This document shows, piece after piece, positions 52,215-61,666 of a stretch of DNA of 64,000 nt. Location of the stretch: contig NZ_FXUL01000015.1 of the NCBI RefSeq assembly GCF_900182955.1, positions 101,127-165,126 of the forward strand, read 5' to 3'. The first letter of the stretch is position 1. The number at the start of each line of letters is the position of its first letter. The position numbers and the translations under genes are program-made. Origin of the DNA: Noviherbaspirillum suwonense (GTDB lineage Bacteria; Pseudomonadota; Gammaproteobacteria; Burkholderiales; Burkholderiaceae_D). The notes below the pieces were generated by a model that ran no database searches, was not told where the DNA came from, and saw nothing but the letters and a program-made list of their open reading frames with translations.

Positions 52215-54358
52215 GCCGCCTCCCGCCTCGCGAACAGCTTCTGCAGGCCCAGCGCGGACGCGATCAGGACCACGCCCATCAGCACCAGCACCGCGATTGT
52301 GCCGGCGGTGGGTCGGCGCGCCGCTTCGGCCAGGTGATGGACGAAGGTGACGGTCAGCACGATGCCGGGCGCCATGCCGAGCACGGTGCCGATCAGGAAG
52401 TCTCGCAGCCGGATATGCGACGCGCCGGCGACCACGTTGACCACCGCGAACGGCGCGACCGGCAGCACCCGCACCACCATCACCGCGAGGACGCCGCGCT
52501 TGGCGATGCGGCGGCTCAGCCGGTTGATCCGCGCGCCCAGCAGGTCGCGCACCGTCTCGCGCCCGACCCAGACGCCCAGGCCGTAGGTCAGCGCGGCGCT
52601 CAGCGTGGAGCCGACGATCGCATACAGCGCGCCGTAGAAAGGACCGAAGACAATGCCGGTGACCGCGATGAGCAGGGTCACCGGCACCATCAGCGACGCG
52701 GCGAGCATGAAGCTGGCGATCGCGATGGCCGGCGTGAAAGGCAGGTACTGCAGGCGTTCCGCCATGCCTATCATGGACGCCAGGTTCATCGTGTCCCGGA
52801 GCGGCGTCGCACGCCAGGCCACCGTCAGCAGCACCAGCGCCAGCGCCAGCAACCCCAGGCCGATCAGCCGCTGCGGCACCGGCTTCCTGGCGTCCTTGGG
52901 CACGAACTGCGCGACCAGTTCGTCCGGCGTGATCGGTCGCTCCGGGTCGAATACCACGTTATCGACCGTCAGCATTTCCATTTCCGGCGTGATCGCCGGG
53001 TCCATGGTCTCCAGCCGGCGCTCGTTGCGCAGCAGGTCGACCGTGCGGAGCAGGCCGTGCTCGCGCACCGTTTCCACCACGACGTCGGGCGCGGCGCCCA
53101 GGTGTTCGCCGAGCAGCCGCGCGCGCATCCGCGCAATCGCCGCGCGGACCGTGTCGCCGGCCTCGCCCGGCGGCGCTTCCAGCGCCAGGTTGCACTCGGT
53201 GTCGAAGGCCATCGAGCGGTTGCTCATGTTGGCCGAGCCGACGCAGAACAGCTCGTCATCGACCGTGAACACCTTGCTGTGCACGTTCAGGCAGCCGTCC
53301 GCCAGGCCCGGCAGGTACGGGCAGTACATCCGGTAGCGGCGGCTGTCGTCCGTTGCCTTCAGGCGCTGGTGGACGCGGGCGCGCAATGCGCCCATGGTCG
53401 CCTGCTCCAGCCAGCCGCTCTGGTTCTTGGGCGAGATCACCATGATTTCCGGCGGGTCTTCCTCGCGCAGCCGCTCCGACAACGCATTGCACAGCGTGTC
53501 CGACGTGAAATACTGGTTTTCGAAGAACAGGTGGCGGCGGGCCGACGCGATGGCGTCGAGGTAGAGCTGGCGCACCTCGAAGACGCCGGAAGCGCCGTCG
53601 AACGTCGGCTCGGTGCGGGCAATGGCGACATCGACATTGCGCACGTCCGGCTCGACCGCGGCCGGCCAGGCGTCATGGACGGAGGGCACGGACGGGGCCG
53701 CGGCATGCCCGGTCGCCCGGGTCCAGCGGGCGCGCGCCAGTTCGCCGAGCGCGGCGGCGGCCTCGCCGTCGAGCACCGCCTGGACATCGTGGAACGGCCC
53801 GTACGGAACGCCGTCCGCATCGCAGCGCAATGCATTGTCTGACGCATGCTCGGGCGTATCCCACCGGCATTTCGTGATGTCCAGCCCGCCGACGAAGGCG
53901 ATGCTGTCGTCGACCACGACGACCTTCTGGTGATGCGACGCGCCGACCGGGTGCCGGCTGTCCATGTGGAACGCCATGCCGCGATGGCGCCGCCAGCTGG
54001 TGCGGTAGGCCGGCAGCAACTCGCGCTCGAGCGCATAGAGCATCGCGAAATCCCAGTTGAGCACGTAGATGCGCAGTTGCGGCCGTTCGGCCAGCACGGC
54101 ATGCAGGAAGTCGCCGATCGCCGCCGGGTAGCCGTCGTCCGGGCTGCCCGGGGCCAGGACCGTGCGGCTGTCGATATCCCAGCTGAGGATGAACACGCTG
54201 TGCCTGGCCTGCAGAATTGCCGAACGCACTGCGGTGAAATAGGCATCGGCGTCGATCAGCAGGCCGAATCGGCTGCTGCGCTCGATGCGCCAGCAGTTGC
54301 GGCCGGGCTGCAGCAGCGGGCGCGCCGACGGAGAGGAACGGGTTTCTGGCGTGAGCAC
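52202..54358 (-). CDS. Phospholipase D / VTT (SNARE-associated DedA-like) fusion protein
   Basis: 718 aa. Two PLD HKD motifs: HHQKVVVVDDSIAFVGGLD and HSKVFTVDDELFCVGSANMS, followed by a C-terminal VTT membrane domain with about six helices (for example RVLPVAPFAVVNVVAGAS). Likely a cardiolipin-synthase-like or phosphatidyltransferase enzyme fused to a lipid scramblase-like module. The start is uncertain: GTG at 54358 is used; a TTG at 54475 would add 39 residues. No strong ribosome site is seen at either. Confidence 0.85.
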   Translation of the reverse strand: MLTPETRSSPSARPLLQPGRNCWRIERSSRFGLLIDADAYFTAVRSAILQARHSVFILSWDIDSRTVLAPGSPDDGYPAAIGDFLHAVLAERPQLRIYVLNWDFAMLYALERELLPAYRTSWRRHRGMAFHMDSRHPVGASHHQKVVVVDDSIAFVGGLDITKCRWDTPEHASDNALRCDADGVPYGPFHDVQAVLDGEAAAALGELARARWTRATGHAAAPSVPSVHDAWPAAVEPDVRNVDVAIARTEPTFDGASGVFEVRQLYLDAIASARRHLFFENQYFTSDTLCNALSERLREEDPPEIMVISPKNQSGWLEQATMGALRARVHQRLKATDDSRRYRMYCPYLPGLADGCLNVHSKVFTVDDELFCVGSANMSNRSMAFDTECNLALEAPPGEAGDTVRAAIARMRARLLGEHLGAAPDVVVETVREHGLLRTVDLLRNERRLETMDPAITPEMEMLTVDNVVFDPERPITPDELVAQFVPKDARKPVPQRLIGLGLLALALVLLTVAWRATPLRDTMNLASMIGMAERLQYLPFTPAIAIASFMLAASLMVPVTLLIAVTGIVFGPFYGALYAIVGSTLSAALTYGLGVWVGRETVRDLLGARINRLSRRIAKRGVLAVMVVRVLPVAPFAVVNVVAGASHIRLRDFLIGTVLGMAPGIVLTVTFVHHLAEAARRPTAGTIAVLVLMGVVLIASALGLQKLFARREAAWKN

Positions 54359-54543
54359 GTGGACGTCGGGACCGGTCAGTTGTAAAAACCATATCTTCGG
54401 CCAGATTTGCGCCGCAGGTTTTGCGCCGACGGGGCAGGACGGCACAAAGTTGCGGCTTTCATGGCCTGGCGGCAATCGCCGGGCCGGGACAACGCGGGAA
54501 ACGCAGGCGGGGAGACGGCGGGCCGCCTACGTTGCGCGGCTGT

Positions 54544-56349
54544 TCAGCGCTTGACCAGTTCGGTGAAGAGCCGCTCGCACGAACGGACGAATTCACTGTC
54601 CTGGTACAGCTTGTCCCGGTTTGCCTCGATGCGCGACACCAGTTCGCGCCGGTGTTCCGGGCAGGTCGCCAGACGGACCGCCTTGTCCGCGTAGTCTTCC
54701 GCGTCCGCGGCGACCAGGTCGGCAAACAGCTGTTCGCCCATTTTCCGGTACATGCCCAGCGTGTGCCGGCCGCGCTGCATGGCGCCCGGCCAGGTCACGA
54801 CCGGCACGCCGACCGAGAATGCTTCCAGGTTCGTGTTCTGCCCGTTGAAATGGACGGTATCGAGCATCACGTCGGCGCAGGCCAGCAGTCGCAGGTACTT
54901 TTCATGCTCGAGCCGCTTGATGAAGGTGATGCGTTCCGGCGTCCCGTGCGGCAGCGTGCGCCACCTGGCTTCAAGCTCCTGCCGGTAATGCGCCTTGGCA
55001 GGCTCGATGAAGACGATGCGCGCCCTGCTGTCGCGCCGCACGATGCCGGCAAGGACCGCTTCCATGTCCGGATGCACCTTGAAAAGCGTCTGCGGGCAAA
55101 GGTAGACCGACTCGCCCTCGTCGAGGCCGAATTCGGACCGCGGCACCGGGCCGGCGGGCGGCGTCGGGCGGTCGTAGTAGGACAGCGTGCCGGCATTCGG
55201 AATCGTGAGCAGGCGTTCCGAGTAATGCGCGGCGGCGCCTTCCGGCTCGTACAGGTCCGATGACAGGAAATAGTCCATGTTCGGCACGCCGGTCGTGTCC
55301 GGATGGCCGAACGATGTCAGCTGCACCGGCGCCAGCCGGGCGAAGGAAAGCAGGTAGGCAAACGGCTCCATGCCGATGTCCTGGTAGAACAGCACGTCGA
55401 GCGCAAGTTCTGCAATGCGTTCCCGCGCGGCGGCCAGGTCGTGCGTGCCCAGGGTCAGCACGGAAGACGCGGCGGCATCGATGCGCCTGGCCATCGCATC
55501 CCCGGGCGAACGGCCGAGGCGGATCACGATGACCTCGAAACGGTCGCGGTCCAGCTGCTCGACCAGTCCGCAGGTCGTGCCGCCTATGCTGTGGTTGGCA
55601 AGGTGCGCCGAAAGTATGCCGACCCGTATGCGGCCCTGCCGGCCGGCGGCATCGGCAAGCTGCGGCGCGGTCCAGCCGAGCTGGGGACAGACATGCAGGT
55701 AGGCCTGCGCGATCCTGGCGTGCAGCTCGCGGTTCGGCTTCCCGTGGTACGACAGGAAAAAATAAGGGGCCGTGAACGATTCCGGCCGGGTTGCCCGCAG
55801 CGGCGACGCCAGGCACTGGTCCAGCATGCGGTGCATCCGGCTGCGCACCCGGTCGGGATAGGCGGCGTCGGGAATGATGCCCCGCACCAGGGTGGCATTG
55901 CGCAGCAGGTAGAGCCCGGCGTTCTTTGGGTCCAGCTTCGCCAGCCGCTCGAACATCGCCGCGGCTTCGTCGAGCCGGTCCAGGTTCTGCAATCCCGTCG
56001 CCAGGTTGCGCGCCGCCTCCAGGCAGCGCGGGTCCGCCCTGAACGCCTGCTGGAAGTAGGACAGCGCTTCCGCGTGCCTGCCCTGCAGCAGGCGGATGCT
56101 GCCCAGGTTGTTCAGCGCAAGCGCGTACTTCGGATTGACTTCCACCGCCGACCGGAAGCGCTCCTCCGCATCGTCGAACATGCCGCCCTGCAGCAGCATC
56201 ATGCCCTGGTTGTACAGGCATTCGACCAGGACCTGCCTGACCGCGCCGACCGGGCCGCCCGCGGTCAGCAGATGGCGGCACAGCGCTTCCGCGTCCGCGT
56301 AGTCGCCGGTGGCGACGAGGTGCCTGGCCTGTAGCAGCAATTTCGACAT
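54544..56349 (-). CDS. TPR protein with GT41 (O-linked GlcNAc transferase-like) domain
   Basis: 601 aa starting MSKLLLQARHLVATGDYADA. TPR repeats (about 5-165, for example YALALNNLGSIRLLQGRHAE) precede a GT41-type catalytic region: RVGILSAHLANHSIGG, FGHPDTTGVPNMDYFLSSD and the nucleotide-sugar loop HFNGQNTNLEAFSVGVPVVTWPG. AGGAAAAA precedes the ATG. Relatives transfer GlcNAc or other sugars to Ser/Thr of proteins, or glycosylate flagella or adhesins; the target is unknown. No glycan operon is adjacent. Confidence 0.88.
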   Translation of the reverse strand: MSKLLLQARHLVATGDYADAEALCRHLLTAGGPVGAVRQVLVECLYNQGMMLLQGGMFDDAEERFRSAVEVNPKYALALNNLGSIRLLQGRHAEALSYFQQAFRADPRCLEAARNLATGLQNLDRLDEAAAMFERLAKLDPKNAGLYLLRNATLVRGIIPDAAYPDRVRSRMHRMLDQCLASPLRATRPESFTAPYFFLSYHGKPNRELHARIAQAYLHVCPQLGWTAPQLADAAGRQGRIRVGILSAHLANHSIGGTTCGLVEQLDRDRFEVIVIRLGRSPGDAMARRIDAAASSVLTLGTHDLAAARERIAELALDVLFYQDIGMEPFAYLLSFARLAPVQLTSFGHPDTTGVPNMDYFLSSDLYEPEGAAAHYSERLLTIPNAGTLSYYDRPTPPAGPVPRSEFGLDEGESVYLCPQTLFKVHPDMEAVLAGIVRRDSRARIVFIEPAKAHYRQELEARWRTLPHGTPERITFIKRLEHEKYLRLLACADVMLDTVHFNGQNTNLEAFSVGVPVVTWPGAMQRGRHTLGMYRKMGEQLFADLVAADAEDYADKAVRLATCPEHRRELVSRIEANRDKLYQDSEFVRSCERLFTELVKR

Positions 56350-56503
56350 GTCAACTTTTTCCTGTGTTTGATCGGGCCGCGCGGCTTGTCGCCAGCGGTT
56401 TTCCGGCCGTGAGCTTACCCGGTCCGGCAATCCCGTGCGCGGCGCGGCAAGATTCTGTCCGCGCCGGGCCATCCGTGCAGGCAGCCGCAGGCGGCCGCCG
56501 ACG

Positions 56504-56535
56504 AAAAAAAACCGCACCGTATCACCGGTGCGGTT
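56504..56535 (-). terminator. Rho-independent terminator of livK
   Basis: A 10-bp stem AACCGCACCG / CGGTGCGGTT (56510-56519 with 56526-56535), followed on the minus strand by a run of eight Ts (overlapping the stem end). Confidence 0.85.
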
Positions 56536-56573
56536 CTTCGACGCCGCCGCGAGGCGGACGTCACGACGGGGAA

Positions 56574-57740
56574 TTACTTCCCGGCGTTTGCGGTACGCAG
56601 GCTGACGTCCTTGATCTTGCCGCCTTCGACGACGCCCATCAGCACGTTGGCGATGGTGCCGCCCTTCGGATCCAGGCCTTCGATTTCCTGCGGGTTGTTT
56701 TCCGCCGGCAGGGTCTTGAATGCCTTGTCCATCTGCTCGCGGATCTTGACGCCGTCGGTGACGGTGCCGGCCAGCTTCATCGCGATCGCGGTTGCATGCA
56801 CCGCGGTGTAGTTCAGGCCGATTTCCGAGGTCGGGTCGCGGTCAGGCTGGATCTTCTTGAAGTTGCTGACGAACAGCTTGGCGTTCGGGCGCGGATCGGC
56901 CGCCAGCGGCAGCACGCCGACCGAGCCTTCGAGCGGGCCGAGGCCGCCGATGACCTTGGCCATCTCGTCGATCTTGGCCTGGTCCATGATCAGGAAGCCG
57001 CCCTTGAAGCCGAGGTCGCGCGCCTGCTTGGCGACCAGCGCGCTAGGCTCGGAAGCGCCGCCGATGAACATGACGTCCGGCTTGTCCTGCAGCACCTTGG
57101 AGACGCCGCTGTAGAAGTCGGTTGCCTTGTTGTAGGACATCGGGTTCTCGGCGACGACCTTGCCGCCCGCCGCTTCCCACTTCGGCTTGAATGCCGCGGT
57201 CCATGCCTTCGCATAGTCGTGGTCGGCGCCGGCGATGGCGACGTTCTTGCCGAACTTGGCCATTTCAACCTTGATGAACGGGTCGATGTAGATCGTGAAA
57301 TCCGGCGGGATGCGCACGCTCATCTTGTTGCCGCGCTCGGTCACCTGCGGCAGGCTGGTGTAGGCCAGCAGCAGCGTGTTGGCTTTCTCGTTGAACGCCT
57401 GCACCGCGAAGATGCCGCCGGAATGCGGCACCAGGACCGCGGGGGTCTTGTGCTGCTGGATCAGGCGCTGGACGTTGATCGCGGTCTCGGACGGGTTGTA
57501 CTTGTCGTCGAGCGAAACGATCTCGAGCTTGTATTTCTTGCCGCCGACTTCCAGGCCCTTGGCATTGACTTCGTTCGCAGCCATTTCCATGCCCATCAGC
57601 ACATTCTTGCCGTAGAGCGCGGCGCCGCCGGACAGCGGTCCGGAAAAGCCGATCTTCACGACTTCCTGTGCCAGCGCGCTGCCGCTGAAGGCCATCGCCA
57701 CTGCTGCTGCAAGATAAACCGGTTTCATTTTGATACGCAT
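56574..57740 (-). CDS. livK: Branched-chain amino acid ABC transporter, binding protein
   Basis: 388 aa. Signal peptide (AVAMAFSGSALA-Q) and the periplasmic binding-protein type I fold (IGFSGPLSGGAALYGKNVLMGM, SLDDKYNPSETAINVQRLI, VLVPHSGGI). It delivers ligand to the LivHM channel. Last gene of the minus-strand livHMGFK unit, 80 bp after livF, and followed by a terminator. Ligand may be Leu/Ile/Val or a related compound; not decidable from sequence. Confidence 0.92.
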   Translation of the reverse strand: MRIKMKPVYLAAAVAMAFSGSALAQEVVKIGFSGPLSGGAALYGKNVLMGMEMAANEVNAKGLEVGGKKYKLEIVSLDDKYNPSETAINVQRLIQQHKTPAVLVPHSGGIFAVQAFNEKANTLLLAYTSLPQVTERGNKMSVRIPPDFTIYIDPFIKVEMAKFGKNVAIAGADHDYAKAWTAAFKPKWEAAGGKVVAENPMSYNKATDFYSGVSKVLQDKPDVMFIGGASEPSALVAKQARDLGFKGGFLIMDQAKIDEMAKVIGGLGPLEGSVGVLPLAADPRPNAKLFVSNFKKIQPDRDPTSEIGLNYTAVHATAIAMKLAGTVTDGVKIREQMDKAFKTLPAENNPQEIEGLDPKGGTIANVLMGVVEGGKIKDVSLRTANAGK

Positions 57741-57820
57741 TTTTTCAGTCTCCTTTTGTGAATCTCAGAATCTCTGGATGGGAATTGCACTGCAACGACC
57801 AGGTACAGCCGGGCGCCCGT

Positions 57821-58534
57821 TCAGGCGCCAATGTAAGCCTTGCGCACCGCTTCATTGTTGAGCAGCTCGTCCCGGCTGCCTTCCATCACGATGCGCCCGC
57901 CTTCAATCACATATGCGCGGCTGGCGATGCGCAGCGCGGCATAAGCATTCTGTTCGGCCAGCATCACGGTCGTGCCGGCCTTGTTGATCTTTTCGATGGC
58001 CTCGAACATCTGCTTCACCACCAGCGGCGCCAGGCCCAGCGACGGTTCGTCGAGCAGCAGCGCCTTCGGCCGCGACATCAGCGACCGGCCGATGGCGACC
58101 ATCTGCTGCTGGCCGCCGGACAGCGAGCCGGCGTTCATCTCGCGCTTCTCGTGCAGGATGGGGAACATCGCGAACACCTCATCGAGCGTGCTCTTGATGC
58201 CCTTGCTGTCGCGCCGGTGCACGTAGCCGCCCAGCGTCAAATTCTTCAGCACCGACATCGCCGGAAACAGCTTGCGGCCTTCCGGGCACTGGACCACGCC
58301 GTGTTCGACGATGGCCGACGGCTTCATGCCGACCAGCTCGGTCTTGCCGAACCGGATGCTGCCGGACGCGGCCTTGTGCAGGCCGCTCGTGGTCAGGAAG
58401 ATCGAGCTCTTGCCGGCGCCGTTCGCGCCCAGCAGCACCACCAGCTCGCCCTCCTTCGCATGGATGTTGATATTGTCGAGCGCGCGGAAGCTGCCATAGT
58501 TCAGCGACACATTCTCAAGCTGCAGCATTTTCAC
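57821..58534 (-). CDS. livF: Branched-chain amino acid ABC transporter, ATP-binding LivF
   Basis: 237 aa ATPase: Walker A LGANGAGKSS, ABC signature LSGGQQQMVAIGRSLM, Walker B ALLLDEPSLGLAP. LivF-specific length and the short C-terminus. Overlaps the livG end by 20 bp; the start may be the second Met two codons in. Confidence 0.95.
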   Translation of the reverse strand: MKMLQLENVSLNYGSFRALDNINIHAKEGELVVLLGANGAGKSSIFLTTSGLHKAASGSIRFGKTELVGMKPSAIVEHGVVQCPEGRKLFPAMSVLKNLTLGGYVHRRDSKGIKSTLDEVFAMFPILHEKREMNAGSLSGGQQQMVAIGRSLMSRPKALLLDEPSLGLAPLVVKQMFEAIEKINKAGTTVMLAEQNAYAALRIASRAYVIEGGRIVMEGSRDELLNNEAVRKAYIGA

Positions 58535-59279
58535 TCCCCAGGTAGGCTTCGATCACGATAGGGTTGGACCGAATCTGCGCCGGGGTTCCTTCCGCGATCT
58601 TCTCGCCGTAGTTCAGCACCATGATCTTGTCGGCCAGGTTCATGATCATGTCCATCTTGTGTTCGATCAGGCAGACCGTCATGCCGTGCTTGACCAGCTT
58701 CTGGATCAGTTCGGCGATGCCGACGGTCTCTTCCGGGTTCACGCCGCCAGCCGGCTCGTCGAGCAGCAGCATCTTCGGCTCGGTCGCCAGCGCCAGCGCG
58801 AACGCGACCCGCTTGCGCTCTTCCTGCGAGATGTCGGCCGCGATCCGGTGCGACACGTGCGACAGGCCGACGAAGTCCAGCGCTTCCTGCGCCTTGACCC
58901 GGCAGATGCGCTCTTCTTCCTTCAGCCGGCGGGTATTCAGCAGCACGTCCATCAGGCCGGACTTGGTGCGCAGGCGATGGCCGACGATCAGGTTGTCCAG
59001 CACAGACGCCCGTTCGAACAGCGTGGTGGCCTGGAAGGTGCGCGACACGCCCAGCTGGGCGACCTGGTCGGCCCGCAGGCCGGTCACGTCCTTGCCGTCG
59101 AACACGATCTTGCCGGACGTGGGCGGGATGGCGCCGCTGATCAGGTTGAAGAAGGTCGTCTTGCCGGCGCCGTTGGGGCCGATGATGGCATTGATCTTGT
59201 TCTTCTCGAACGAGATGCTGATGTCATGGACCGCGCTCAGTCCGCCGAAACGCTTGGTCAGGTTCTGGATTTCAAGCAT
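58515..59279 (-). CDS. livG: Branched-chain amino acid ABC transporter, ATP-binding LivG
   Basis: 254 aa. Walker A IGPNGAGKTTFFNLISG, ISQEERKRVAFALALATEP signature region, Walker B MLLLDEPAGGVNP, H-loop CLIEHKMD, and the LivG C-terminal segment KIAEGTPAQIRSNPIVIEAY. The signature is SQEERKR rather than LSGGQ, as in many LivG proteins. It overlaps the end of livM by 8 bp. Confidence 0.95.
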   Translation of the reverse strand: MLEIQNLTKRFGGLSAVHDISISFEKNKINAIIGPNGAGKTTFFNLISGAIPPTSGKIVFDGKDVTGLRADQVAQLGVSRTFQATTLFERASVLDNLIVGHRLRTKSGLMDVLLNTRRLKEEERICRVKAQEALDFVGLSHVSHRIAADISQEERKRVAFALALATEPKMLLLDEPAGGVNPEETVGIAELIQKLVKHGMTVCLIEHKMDMIMNLADKIMVLNYGEKIAEGTPAQIRSNPIVIEAYLGSENAAA

Positions 59280-60303
59280 GGGAGCTTCCCTTCTGCTGGC
59301 TGCGGCCTACGACGCCTGCGGCCGGGGTCTGACGGGCGGCGTTCTGGCTGGCCAGGCGCGACGCATTGCGCGCCTTCCATCCCAGATAGGAGCCGACGAT
59401 GCCGTGCGGCACGAAGATCACCAGGATGATCAGCAGCGGGCCAAACACGATGAAGCGGTAGTCCTGCAGGAATTGCAGGTACTGGGTCAGCCAGGGCACG
59501 CCGATGGCGCCCAGCAGCGGTCCGAGCAGGGTGCCGATGCCGCCGACCAGCATGTACATGGTCATGTCGAAGGTGTGCTCGACGCCCGCGATGCCAGGGC
59601 CGAGGAAACGCACGAAACCTGCGTACAGGCCGCCCGCCAGGCCGGCGTAGAACACCGACAGCATGAACGCCAGCACCTTGTTGCGCATCAGGTTGATGCC
59701 CAGCGCCTCGGCCAGGTCGTCGCCGTTGCGGATGGCCATGAAGGTGCGGCCCAGCAGCGAATTGGCGATACGGTGCATGAAGAAGACCGCCAGCACCAGG
59801 AAGAACAGCACCAGGTAGTACTGCGCGCGCGGCGACTCGAACTCGAAGCCGGCGATCGGCGACGGCGCCGGGATGCCCATGATGCCAACGGTGCCGTGGG
59901 TCAGGCCTTCCCACTTCTCGATCAGCAGGTACATGATGTAGCCGACGCACATCGTGAAGATCGAGAAGAAGTGTCCCTTGAGGCGCAGCGACACCAGGCC
60001 GACGAAGAAGCCCAGCCCGGCCGCGACGAAGCCCGACAGCGCGAACGCGATCCAGAACGGCACGTTGTGGTCGACGGTCAGGATGCCGACCGTGTAGGCG
60101 CCCACCGCCATGAAACCGCTGTGCGCCAGGTTGAACTGGCCGGTGTAGCCGGTGATCAGGTTCAGGCCTATGGTGGCGATCGCGAAGATATACGCGGTCG
60201 CCATCACGGTCAGGTAATAGTCGTTGCCGGCCGCGATGAAGGGAAAGGCGATGCCCAGCGCCAGCAGCAGCATCCAGCCGATTTTGCCATCGATGAGTTT
60301 CAT
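59272..60303 (-). CDS. livM: Branched-chain amino acid ABC transporter permease LivM
   Basis: 343 aa, about nine membrane helices. GLNLITGYTGQFNLAHSGFM and SLLGRTFMAIRNGDDLAEAL (the ATPase-coupling EAA-like loop) are typical. The ATG at 60303 is used although the frame is open far upstream through livH in another frame. A C-terminal soluble tail of about 35 residues (Ala/Ser/Gln-rich) extends beyond the last helix. Confidence 0.93.
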   Translation of the reverse strand: MKLIDGKIGWMLLLALGIAFPFIAAGNDYYLTVMATAYIFAIATIGLNLITGYTGQFNLAHSGFMAVGAYTVGILTVDHNVPFWIAFALSGFVAAGLGFFVGLVSLRLKGHFFSIFTMCVGYIMYLLIEKWEGLTHGTVGIMGIPAPSPIAGFEFESPRAQYYLVLFFLVLAVFFMHRIANSLLGRTFMAIRNGDDLAEALGINLMRNKVLAFMLSVFYAGLAGGLYAGFVRFLGPGIAGVEHTFDMTMYMLVGGIGTLLGPLLGAIGVPWLTQYLQFLQDYRFIVFGPLLIILVIFVPHGIVGSYLGWKARNASRLASQNAARQTPAAGVVGRSQQKGSSHA

Positions 60304-60305
60304 GA

Positions 60306-61169
60306 TCAGCGGGCTCCGGTAGTGAACAGGCCTTGCGGACGCACCGACAGCACGACGACCAGCAGCACGAAGGCGATGATGTCCTTGTAATCGGTCGAGA
60401 TATAGAACGCGCCGAAGGACTCGGCGAAGCCGATGATCAGCCCGCCCAGGATCGCGCCGGGAACGCTGCCCATGCCGCCCAGCACGATGATGACGAAGGC
60501 CTTGGTGATGACCAGGTTGCCCATCGCCGGGTAGACCAGGTTGATCGGCGCATACAGCGTGGCGGCGACAGCGGCCAGCACGCCGGAAATGGCGAAGGTC
60601 ATCATCGCGACGCGGTTGGCGTCGATGCCGACCAGCGCGGCGCCGTCGCGGTTCTGCGCCATCGCGATGATGGTCGCGCCGGTCGTGGTCTTGCGCAGGA
60701 ACAGGTGCAGCGCCAGCATCAGCGCGAAAGCGGCGACGATGATCAGCAGGCGCTGGGACGGCAGCGTCACGCCGCCCATGGAAATGATGCCGGCGTACGG
60801 CGTCTGCATGCGGCGGAAATCGGCGCCGAACATGGCCTGCGCGCTGGCTTCCAGGAACAGCAGGATGCCGATGGCGGCGATCATGTGATGCAGGCCCTCG
60901 TGGTGGCGCAGCGGGTGGAACACCAGGCGTTCGGCCAGCACGGCGATTGCCGCGACGATCACGCCGGCGCCGGCCATCGCAACCCAGTAGTTGAGACCGA
61001 AACTGGACATCAGGAAGAAGGCGGCAAACGCACCTACCATGTAGAACGCGCCATGCGCAAAGTTCGGCACATGCATGATGCCGTATACCAGCGTAAGCCC
61101 AAGTGCCACCAGGCTGTACACGCCGCCCAACGTCAGTCCGTTGAGGATTTGCTCCAGTATCAACTCCAA
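60306..61169 (-). CDS. livH: Branched-chain amino acid ABC transporter permease LivH
   Basis: 287 aa with a TTG start: ELILEQILNGLTLGGVYSLV begins right after it, and AAGGAG lies 7 bp upstream, which no other start in the frame has. About eight membrane helices; FAHGAFYMVGAF and the coupling loop KTTTGATIIAMAQNRDGAALVGID are typical. First gene of the liv operon; livM starts 2 bp after its stop. Confidence 0.92.
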   Translation of the reverse strand: MELILEQILNGLTLGGVYSLVALGLTLVYGIMHVPNFAHGAFYMVGAFAAFFLMSSFGLNYWVAMAGAGVIVAAIAVLAERLVFHPLRHHEGLHHMIAAIGILLFLEASAQAMFGADFRRMQTPYAGIISMGGVTLPSQRLLIIVAAFALMLALHLFLRKTTTGATIIAMAQNRDGAALVGIDANRVAMMTFAISGVLAAVAATLYAPINLVYPAMGNLVITKAFVIIVLGGMGSVPGAILGGLIIGFAESFGAFYISTDYKDIIAFVLLVVVLSVRPQGLFTTGAR

Positions 61170-61297
61170 GATCCGTCTCCTTAATATTTCCACGATGCGC
61201 CGGCAAATGCGCGATGGCTGGCAGCAAGCCATGGCTGAAGTCCGCTTTTCAGGGTGAAATGCGAACGCTCGTTTTTATTTTTTCAGCGCAGTCGAAC

Positions 61298-61325
61298 CGT
61301 ATCATTACTAACAAATTCCGGTCAA
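61298..61325 (-). promoter_or_regulatory. Possible liv operon promoter
   Basis: Minus strand TTGACC (61320-61325), 16-bp spacer, GATACG (61298-61303). The -10 is poor and the leader would be about 125 nt. Confidence 0.3.
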
Positions 61326-61530
61326 CCAAAATGAGCCATTATTTTGCAGTGCAGAACCGAAAGCTTGGGTTTTTCCGGTTTTTTATGATGAACGGTAGTT
61401 TGAAGTCAAATATGCGGAACTGGAAGTCGATTTTTAGTTCAATTAAGACGGGATCCGGCATGGACAACTACGCTTGGCAAGCGAGTTCAGGCCCGACTGT
61501 TTCGCTCTGCGGCACAGCATTCCGTTTTCA

Positions 61531-61559
61531 TTGACGGTTACTTTACCGGATGGTAGGTT
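61531..61559 (+). promoter_or_regulatory. Possible promoter of the Bug-cyclase pair
   Basis: TTGACG (61531-61536), 17-bp spacer, TAGGTT (61554-61559) with a TG just before the -10. About 100 bp upstream of the ATG. Confidence 0.4.
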
Positions 61560-61666
61560 TGGGAACGGCGCATGCTAACAAAACTACAAGCCATGGACAA
61601 TCCATCCGGGCATGCAAACCAACCGCGCCGCTGGCGGCGCATTATTCCACCAAGACAGGAGACAGC

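Larger units (their letters stand above)
61170..61666. other. Divergent liv / Bug intergenic region
   Basis: 497 bp between livH (-) and the Bug-type binding-protein gene (+). The middle (61260-61460) is AT-rich for this genome. It holds possible promoters for both sides. The 106-codon plus-strand frame at 61214-61534 has poor protein-like composition and no ribosome site and is not called. Confidence 0.5.

Noticed and set aside
59272..61227. Single 651-codon LivM fusion frame
   Set aside because: The upstream half is the livH region in a shifted frame. The real livM begins at the ATG at 60303, 2 bp after the livH stop.
61214..61534. 106-codon plus-strand frame in the liv/Bug intergenic region
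   Set aside because: No ribosome site, starts inside the livH leader, and lacks protein-like patterns.
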